From: an uncultured Eubacteriales bacterium
Lineage (GTDB): Bacteria; Bacillota; Clostridia; Christensenellales; QALW01
NCBI GenBank assembly: GCA_900547955.1
Contig: URIR01000050.1
Span: forward strand, 1 to 8,817
Direction: 5' to 3'
Length of the DNA: 8,817 nt
Position numbers and translations under genes: made by a program. Shown here piece by piece: positions 1-3,757 of this stretch (the first letter of the stretch is position 1; each line of letters starts with the position of its first letter). The notes below the pieces were generated by a model. It did not search any database. It was not told the DNA's origin and was given only the letters and a program-made list of their open reading frames with translations.

Positions 1-30
1 TTGACCGCAGCGGCGGCGGTATGATATAAT
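1..30 (+). promoter_or_regulatory. Sigma-A-type promoter for the glycosyltransferase gene
   Basis: TTGACC (1-6) and a perfect TATAAT (25-30) are separated by 18 bases, close to the vegetative sigma-factor consensus. The transcript would start near position 37 and have a leader of about 55 bases. A small hairpin (44-48 with 52-56, loop CAG) lies in that leader and is followed by TTTA. It is too weak to call a terminator or attenuator with confidence. Confidence 0.6.
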
Positions 31-91
31 ACGCTGGACGCCCGCCCGCAGCGGGCTTTAGGCGATAGAAAAAAGGTTGGAGGAAATAAAA

Positions 92-1138
92 ATGCTGATT
101 TCCATAGGCGTAGCGGCATATAATGAGGAAAAGAACCTGCCCCGCCTGCTCAGGGATTTATGCGCGCAGGATTATCCCAAGGATAAAATTGAGCTCATAT
201 TTGCCGACGGTTGTTCCCAGGATGGAACGCGGGCGCTGCTTGAAAGCTTTGCCCGGGAGGAGAACGGCTTCAGGAATATAATAATATTAGAGAATAAAAG
301 GGTATGGCAGGCCTCTGCTCACAACTTAATTATAAAGAATTTTACGGGAGACGCCCTTATAAAGGTGGACGCGCACGCCTCCCTGCCTAATGATTTTATA
401 TCAAGCTGCGCGCGCAGGCTGGAGAGGGAAAAGGTCTGCGGCGGGCCGAGGCCCTGCATAACAGATTCGGACGCTCTGAATAAACGGCTGCTGCTTACGG
501 CTGAAAGCTCCATGTTCGGTTCGGGCTTTGCAATATACCGGCGCGCTGAAAAGCCGGGGTACGTCGGCAGCGTATTTCATATAGCCTGCCGCCGCGAGGT
601 GTTTGAGAAGACGGGAGGGTATAACGAGGCCCTGCGCCGCACGGAGGATAATGAATTTTCCTACCGGCTGCGCCAAAACGGATATAAAATCTGCTACGAC
701 CCGCAGATACGCTCGTATCAGCTTGTGCGGCCCACGCTGGGACGCATGCTTAAGCAGAAGGCGGGCAACGGCTACTGGATAGGACTGACGCTGGGAGTCT
801 GTCCCGGCTGCGTCTCAATTTTTCATCTTGTGCCCGCGGCGTTTGTGCTGGGAATAATTTTTACGGCGGCGCTGGCGGCGCTGGGCGTTATCTGGCCTAT
901 TCTGGCAATGTGGGGCGTGTATTTGGCCGTAAATATATTAATGAGCGTTATGGCTTTAAGAGGCAAGCCCTTTTATCCTTTAGCCCTTTGTCTGCCGCTG
1001 TTATTTTTGCTGCTGCATGTGTCCTATGGGGCGGGGACGCTTTGCGGGATTGTTTCCATCCCTTTCAGGGCGGGTAAGTGTCTTAGGTGCGGTACGGCCC
1101 GGGAGGTGAAAGAAGCGCTGGAGAAAAAGGACGGTTAA
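92..1138 (+). CDS. Membrane-anchored family 2 glycosyltransferase (ExoA-like)
   Basis: 348 aa. It should transfer a sugar from an activated nucleotide donor to a lipid-linked or surface-polysaccharide acceptor at the inner face of the membrane. What is seen: a GT-A start IGVAAYNEEKNL (residues 5-16), the donor-site block FADGCSQDGT (37-46), a DxD-type metal motif in the form D93-A-H95 (VDAHA), and the acceptor/catalytic motif RRTEDNEF with E185-D186. Three hydrophobic segments follow (about 238-266, 270-292, 296-320), so the enzyme is tethered by its C-terminal part. The VDAHA and TEDNEF forms and the C-terminal membrane segments resemble the ExoA (succinoglycan) group, but donor and acceptor cannot be read from sequence. 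I chose ATG 92 because GGAGGAA (79-85) sits 6 bases upstream; an in-frame TTG at 77 would overlap that ribosome binding site. It is monocistronic, with its own promoter and terminator. Confidence 0.9.
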   Translation: MLISIGVAAYNEEKNLPRLLRDLCAQDYPKDKIELIFADGCSQDGTRALLESFAREENGFRNIIILENKRVWQASAHNLIIKNFTGDALIKVDAHASLPNDFISSCARRLEREKVCGGPRPCITDSDALNKRLLLTAESSMFGSGFAIYRRAEKPGYVGSVFHIACRREVFEKTGGYNEALRRTEDNEFSYRLRQNGYKICYDPQIRSYQLVRPTLGRMLKQKAGNGYWIGLTLGVCPGCVSIFHLVPAAFVLGIIFTAALAALGVIWPILAMWGVYLAVNILMSVMALRGKPFYPLALCLPLLFLLLHVSYGAGTLCGIVSIPFRAGKCLRCGTAREVKEALEKKDG

Positions 1139-1190
1139 TAGCTGAAGGATTTGGGCGCGCTGAATAACGGCTGCGGATTTGCTCTGAAGC

Positions 1191-1244
1191 AAAAATCCCT
1201 GGGGCGGAACTTATGTTCCGCCCCAGGGATTTTTTTTATTTTTT
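1191..1244 (+). terminator. Strong intrinsic terminator of the glycosyltransferase gene
   Basis: A perfect 17-bp stem (1194-1210 with 1215-1231) has a 4-base loop TTAT and is followed by an almost uninterrupted T tract to about 1244. An A run precedes the stem, so it could also stop transcription arriving on the - strand. Confidence 0.93.
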
Positions 1245-1272
1245 AGGCGCTGCGGTTTATTGAGCGCTTGCT

Positions 1273-1467
1273 TTTGCGCGGGGCGGCGCGGCGCCCAGCC
1301 TCAGGCTGCGCCTGAGGCTGGGCGTGGGAGGGCGGCTCGTTGCGCGGCCTTCGGCCGCGGGCCCGGGCCGAAGGCCCGGGCCCGGCAGGCTGCGCCTGCC
1401 CAACGAGCCGCCCTCCCTGCCGCGTCCGCTTTCAGCGGACGCGGCCCGCGCCGCCCCCCGGCGCAAA
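1273..1467. repeat. GC-rich nested double-cloverleaf palindrome, copy 1
   Basis: The core is 1280-1457, with about 90% of bases paired by eye. Outer stem: GGGGCGGCGCGG (1280-1291) with 1446-1457, 12 bp. Inside are three arms. Arm A is a 15-bp stem (1292-1306 with 1310-1324) with loop TGC. Arm B is a 17-bp stem (1326-1342 with 1401-1417) that itself closes three hairpins: 1343-1349/1353-1359 (loop TTC), 1360-1369/1373-1382 (loop GAA) and 1384-1390/1394-1400 (loop TGC). Arm C is a 12-bp stem (1419-1430 with 1434-1445), loop TTC. Junctions contain at most one unpaired base each (T1325, C1383, T1418). TTTGCGC (1273-1279) can extend the outer stem by pairing with 1461-1467 across a 3-base bulge. 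It sits between two convergent genes. It is homologous to the copy at 3520-3734. I do not recognise a named family; it could act as RNA or as extruded DNA. Confidence 0.85.
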
Positions 1468-1516
1468 CCTCTTTTAGACCGGGGCCGACTGGCCCCGGTC
1501 TAAAAGAGGTTTGCGC
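1461..1516 (-). terminator. 26-bp perfect hairpin just after the SLOG gene
   Basis: 1461-1486 pairs perfectly with 1491-1516 around a 4-base loop (GACT). It begins 6 bases after the stop codon of the - strand SLOG gene, so it is placed to end or protect that transcript. In the - direction it is followed by a G/C-rich sequence, not a T tract, so it is not a classical intrinsic terminator. Its outer GCGCAAA/TTTGCGC bases can alternatively pair with 1273-1279. Confidence 0.55.
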
Positions 1517-1522
1517 GCCTGG

Positions 1523-2017
1523 CTAAAATTCCCCGTCCTGTTCAGAGCTATTAAGCGAGTCAAAGTACAGATTATGCACCTTTACGCCCATGTCGTTGGC
1601 CAGCTTTACAATGCGGCCTAAAAATCCTGTGACAATGGGCGCGTCGATAATAAGCATGTCGCTTTGACATACAAGACGCTCTGTTATAACCCGCTGTATC
1701 TGAGAATATATCCCCGCCTCTTCCAGCCAGGCGTCGGGAATAATAACGCTGTCGCAAAGTCCCTCTGTTTTTTTGTCCAGCACCTCAAGATATTCATCCT
1801 CTAACGGCAGAAAGGGCATGACTATGCACAGCTCTATCCCGGGGCATTCCGCTTTCAGCTCGCGCACCGCCTCCGCCGCGCAGCTAAAATTCTGTCCGCC
1901 AGGATTGTATACCAGACATTTTATATGCCGGTCATATTTGTAAATGTCCTTAAGAGCCGATTTCAGATGATTCTTTGGGTGTATTGAATGCTCTTTTAAT
2001 AAAGTATAAACGACCAT
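1523..2017 (-). CDS. SLOG-superfamily (YpsA/DUF1273-like) protein
   Basis: 164 aa, cytosolic, with no signal peptide or membrane segment. It resembles the YpsA/DUF1273 branch of the SLOG (Rossmann-like) superfamily, proteins thought to bind nucleotides or nucleotide-derived signals. What is seen: a Gly-rich turn followed by a helix, NPGGQNFSCAAEAVRELK (38-55), matching the family's GGQ..A.EV..ELK block; then a strand ending in a MPFLPLEDEY-type motif (67-76), as in the family's TPFL.QEE; then R109...E113 and SDMLIIDAP (119-127), matching the late RN..I..SDGLLL.YD block; then a final alpha/beta unit to residue 155. The usual N-terminal SGH/SGY motif is not evident, so it is a short, divergent member. 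Start ATG at 2017 has only a modest GGTGG site close upstream. It is divergent from two HTH regulator genes, and its promoter overlaps a sequence repeated in front of HTH2, suggesting repression by them. Function unknown. Confidence 0.7.
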   Translation of the reverse strand: MVVYTLLKEHSIHPKNHLKSALKDIYKYDRHIKCLVYNPGGQNFSCAAEAVRELKAECPGIELCIVMPFLPLEDEYLEVLDKKTEGLCDSVIIPDAWLEEAGIYSQIQRVITERLVCQSDMLIIDAPIVTGFLGRIVKLANDMGVKVHNLYFDSLNSSEQDGEF

Positions 2018-2032
2018 ATTCCACCAATTAAA

Positions 2033-2052
2033 TATATAGACGTATACATTAT
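2033..2052. promoter_or_regulatory. Operator-like site O1 (20-nt inverted partner of O3)
   Basis: TATATAGACGTATACATTAT is the exact reverse complement of 2361-2380. Its core TATAGACGTATA is an imperfect palindrome (TATA-4 bases-TATA). It covers the -10/start region of the SLOG promoter and the spacer of the possible HTH1 promoter, where a bound repressor would block both. The likely binder is one or both adjacent HTH proteins; this is inference. Confidence 0.65.
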
Positions 2053-2076
2053 ATAATCTCTAAGTCTATATGTAAA
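2048..2076 (-). promoter_or_regulatory. Promoter of the SLOG gene, overlapping a + strand -10 box
   Basis: Read on the - strand: TTTACA (2076-2071), 17 bases, then TATAAT (2053-2048), a near-consensus promoter about 31 bases upstream of the start codon. The -10 lies in the palindrome ATTATATAAT (2048-2057), which also gives a TATAAT on the + strand (2052-2057) for the HTH1 gene. The + strand -35 is poor (TTAAAT at 2028-2033, spacing 18). Confidence 0.7.
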
Positions 2077-2126
2077 GAATTTATTTGGAGTATTATTAAA
2101 ACACTAAAAAATGGAGGGAAAATATT

Positions 2127-2333
2127 GTGGTAAGATTAAATATAGTCGAATTATTAAAAGATAAGGGGAAAACAAATTACTGGTTATACAAGCAATTAGG
2201 CATGAGCTATCAAAATTTTAATAAATTAATACATAATGAAACCACGTCTATACATTTTTCTACTTTAGAAGCGTTGTTTGACATTTTAGAATGTACTCCC
2301 AATGAACTTATATCTGTGTTTGACGAAGAGTAA
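2127..2333 (+). CDS. Small Cro/CI-type HTH transcriptional regulator (HTH1)
   Basis: 68 aa, essentially one five-helix DNA-binding domain of the XRE group (HTH_26-like). Residues about 17-37 (WLYKQLGMSYQNFNKLIHNE) form the helix-turn-helix, followed by the family-typical tail FSTLEALFDILECTPNELI (44-62). There is no ligand or dimerisation domain beyond this. GTG start at 2127 is supported by GGAGGG (2113-2118) 8 bases upstream and by alignment to the second copy, which starts at the same residue. By my count 44 of 67 aligned residues match HTH2. It is divergent from the SLOG gene and probably binds the TATAGACGTATA-type sites around it, giving autoregulation. The gene is markedly AT-rich compared with the glycosyltransferase and lipoprotein genes, which suggests separate ancestry. 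Confidence 0.88.
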   Translation: MVRLNIVELLKDKGKTNYWLYKQLGMSYQNFNKLIHNETTSIHFSTLEALFDILECTPNELISVFDEE

Positions 2334-2347
2334 TGTATATATCTATA
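2332..2347. promoter_or_regulatory. Operator-like site O2 (imperfect copy)
   Basis: AATGTATATATCTATA matches 14 of 16 bases of the core of O3 (2363-2378) and has the same orientation. It begins inside the stop codon of HTH1. Together with O3 it could give cooperative binding in front of HTH2. Confidence 0.45.
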
Positions 2348-2352
2348 ATTTT

Positions 2353-2382
2353 TTAACAAAATAATGTATACGTCTATATAAG
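2353..2382 (+). promoter_or_regulatory. Promoter of HTH2 with operator O3 in its spacer
   Basis: TTAACA (2353-2358), 18 bases, TATAAG (2377-2382). The 20-nt repeat ATAATGTATACGTCTATATA (2361-2380) fills the spacer and the start of the -10 box, a classical repressor position. This separate promoter means HTH2 need not depend on read-through from HTH1. The 20-nt identity with O1 is certain; the promoter assignment is inference. Confidence 0.55.
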
Positions 2383-2437
2383 CTGGTTGGAAATCAGATA
2401 TCATCCAAATGAATGAATGATATTGGGAGATAGGCTT

Positions 2438-2641
2438 ATGGTTAAATTGAATGTCCAAGAACTTTTAGAGAAAAAAGGCAAGACGAAGTTTTGGTTATAT
2501 AATCAGCTGGGTATGAGTTATCAGAATTTTAATAGATTAATAAATAATCAAACTAAAGGCATTAGATTTTCTACTATGGAGGATTTGTGTGTAATTTTGG
2601 AATGCACGCCTAATGAGTTGTTTAGTATAATAGTAGATTAA
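2438..2641 (+). CDS. Small Cro/CI-type HTH transcriptional regulator (HTH2), paralogue of HTH1
   Basis: 67 aa, a single XRE/HTH_26-type domain. The helix-turn-helix lies at about residues 19-37 (WLYNQLGMSYQNFNRLIN), followed by FSTMEDLCVILECTPNELF (44-62). The SYQNFN recognition-helix stretch is identical to HTH1, so both should read similar sites. I start it at ATG 2438, not the in-frame ATG at 2417, because GGGAG (2425-2429) is 8 bases upstream of 2438 and homology with HTH1 begins exactly at MVKLN. Residues differ mainly at the termini and in the loop after the recognition helix. The tandem pair looks like a duplication that included the upstream operator. It is convergent with the TPR-like gene beyond the hairpin block at 2661. 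Confidence 0.88.
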   Translation: MVKLNVQELLEKKGKTKFWLYNQLGMSYQNFNRLINNQTKGIRFSTMEDLCVILECTPNELFSIIVD

Positions 2642-2660
2642 AAGTAAAATAAATATTTGT

Positions 2661-2782
2661 GCCCGGCTTTCCGGCTTTGCCGGAAAGCCGGGCTAGAGAG
2701 GCCCCTTGGGACAGGAAAAGCTTCGCTTTCCCTGTCCCAAGGGGCCTCTCTATTTTCCGCGCCCCTGACGGGGCGCGGAAAA
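2661..2782. repeat. Three-hairpin GC-rich palindromic block
   Basis: Three adjacent near-perfect hairpins. (1) 2661-2675 with 2679-2693, 15 bp, loop TTT. (2) 2694-2715 with 2731-2752, 22 bp, continued after one A-C mismatch by 2717-2721/2725-2729, loop TTC. (3) 2753-2765 with 2770-2782, 13 bp, loop TGAC. There is no outer closing stem, unlike the elements at 1280 and 3520, but the first hairpin has the same 15-bp/3-base size as their arm A. It lies between the convergent HTH2 and TPR-like genes and may double as a terminator for HTH2. Confidence 0.8.
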
Positions 2783-2890
2783 GTATCCACAGCCCTAAAA
2801 AAATATTTTATGCCGGGCTTGTCCGCGCATCAAGGGGAATTTTGGCGCAATAAAAATTATTTCCACATTATCCACAGCCTGTTTTCCACC
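2783..2890 (+). promoter_or_regulatory. Cluster of DnaA-box-like 9-mers
   Basis: One perfect DnaA consensus box TTATCCACA (2868-2876) plus related 9-mers GTATCCACA (2783-2791, 8/9), ATTTCCACA (2859-2867, 7/9) and TTTTCCACC (2882-2890, 7/9), all in the same orientation. Two of them abut directly. The stretch between (about 2793-2860) includes AT-rich runs. No dnaA or dnaN gene is present here, so it is not shown to be an origin. It could be a DnaA-titrating or regulatory cluster, or chance. Confidence 0.4.
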
Positions 2891-2909
2891 GTGCTAACAG
2901 CCGGTTAAA

Positions 2910-3431
2910 TTATTGGCTTCCCGCATACTGATTGAATTTGCGCATGTATTCGTAGCTTTTGGATGCGTATTTTTCCATAAATTCGCGTGCGCGCGCTTGC
3001 TCGCCCGAATCAAATATTGTAATCGCCTGCTTATATACGGCCGGATAAAATTTATTGTTAAATTCTCTTAGAATGAGCGGGTCGGAAATAATATCGGCCA
3101 GCCTGAAGGCCTGCTCTATATTCCCGTCCTCCAGTAGCTCCAGCGCTTTTTGGGACGCGGCCTTGTTTCGCTGAGCGTAATATTTTTCGCGCAGCTCCCT
3201 GGAACGAATTTCTTTCGCCGCGCTTTCAGCCTGGTCAAACTGCTCCTGGGACAAAAATTCTATGGCCCTGTTATAGGAGGAATTAAGCTCCACGGCGTTT
3301 GAGATTATTAAAGCGAGCGCAGTAAGAACCAGTATTCCGGCAAGACCTATCAGTATCCATTTTATAAGCTTCTTTTTATTTTTGCGCGGCGCGGGCGCAT
3401 TGGGCGTTGGGGTTTGCTCTATTTGTTCCAT
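2910..3431 (-). CDS. Single-pass membrane protein with TPR-like helical repeats
   Basis: 173 aa; I do not recognise a named family. Residues 1-21 are a Pro/Thr-rich then Lys-rich cytosolic tail (TPTPNAPAPRKNKKK). Residues about 25-44 form one hydrophobic membrane helix, with the positive charges before it predicting N-in/C-out topology. Residues 45-173 are predicted helical with repeated A-x-x-(L/F)-x-x-x-(G/Q)-x-x-x-x-A patterns: YNRAIEFLSQEQFDQA (about 53-68), KALELLEDGNIEQAFRLA (about 95-112) and KQAITIFDSGEQARARE (about 133-149), suggesting three TPR-like helical hairpins outside the membrane, a usual protein-interaction scaffold. ATG 3431 is preceded by GGAG with a 7-base spacer. It has its own promoter and is not in an operon with the lipoprotein genes, which lie upstream of it in the same orientation beyond a folded element. 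Confidence 0.75.
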   Translation of the reverse strand: MEQIEQTPTPNAPAPRKNKKKLIKWILIGLAGILVLTALALIISNAVELNSSYNRAIEFLSQEQFDQAESAAKEIRSRELREKYYAQRNKAASQKALELLEDGNIEQAFRLADIISDPLILREFNNKFYPAVYKQAITIFDSGEQARAREFMEKYASKSYEYMRKFNQYAGSQ

Positions 3432-3465
3432 AATATATCTCCGTTTATTGGCAGTAGTTTTTTAT

Positions 3466-3494
3466 ATTATACAATAGCTGCTGAAAAATTAAAA
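3466..3494 (-). promoter_or_regulatory. Probable promoter of the TPR-like gene
   Basis: On the - strand a perfect TATAAT (3471-3466) lies about 35 bases upstream of the start codon, with a weak TTTTAA (3494-3489) 17 bases further upstream. Confidence 0.5.
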
Positions 3495-3519
3495 GAGTAA
3501 TTTATTGGATGTATTGGCT

Positions 3520-3734
3520 GGGGGCGGCGCGGCGTCCCGGCCTCAAGCAAAGCTTGAGGCCGGGACATGGGCCACGCAGAGCGGGAGGGCGGCTTTTGCG
3601 GCCGGAGGCCGCCGGCCGGGCCTTCGGCCCGGCCGAGGCAGGCTGCGCCTGCCCAAAAGCCGCCCCCCGCTCTGCGCGCCCCAAAGGCGACCGCCCTTTA
3701 AAAAAGGGCGGTCGCCTTTAAACGCGCCGCCCCC
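3520..3734. repeat. GC-rich nested double-cloverleaf palindrome, copy 2
   Basis: Same plan as 1280-1457. Outer stem 3520-3531 with 3723-3734, 12 bp. Arm A 3534-3548 with 3552-3566, 15 bp, loop AAA. Arm B 3575-3598 with 3654-3676, 23 bp with one bulged A (3586), closing three hairpins: 3599-3603/3607-3611 (loop GGA), 3613-3622/3626-3635 (loop TTC) and 3637-3643/3647-3653 (loop TGC). Arm C 3683-3699 with 3703-3719, 17 bp, loop AAA. Blocks identical to copy 1 are GGGGCGGCGCGGCG (3521-3534), GGGAGGGCGGCT (3583-3594) and the 20-nt GGCAGGCTGCGCCTGCCCAA (3637-3656). Arm A differs from copy 1 at four base pairs, all compensated. It lies just beyond the stop of the first lipoprotein gene, so arm C could also serve as its transcript end. 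Confidence 0.85.
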
Positions 3735-3757
3735 TGTAAGCAAAAGCCGCTATTAAT

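Noticed and set aside
77..91. TTG 77 as start of the glycosyltransferase
   Set aside because: It would overlap the GGAGGAA site serving ATG 92, and family similarity starts at the second Met.
1280..1457. tRNA or tRNA-like gene suggested by the cloverleaf shape
   Set aside because: Arms are 12-17 bp, the middle arm is itself branched, and there is no TTC-loop, anticodon arm or CCA-like end of tRNA size.
1260..1526. Open frames on both strands through the GC-rich palindrome
   Set aside because: Arg/Ala/Gly/Pro-rich translations with no ribosome binding site; they exist because a GC-rich inverted repeat has few stop codons on either strand. The same applies to 2657-2908 and 3502-3756.
2033..2380. 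Terminal inverted repeats of a small insertion sequence
   Set aside because: The 20-nt repeats enclose only an HTH gene, no transposase, coincide with promoter elements, and a third partial copy exists inside; operator sites fit better.
2783..2909. Chromosomal origin oriC
   Set aside because: Only one perfect DnaA box, no dnaA/dnaN/gyr/rpmH neighbours; kept only as a DnaA-box cluster.
1273..3734. CRISPR array
   Set aside because: The repeated units are palindromes of variable size placed kilobases apart, with no regular repeat-spacer pattern.
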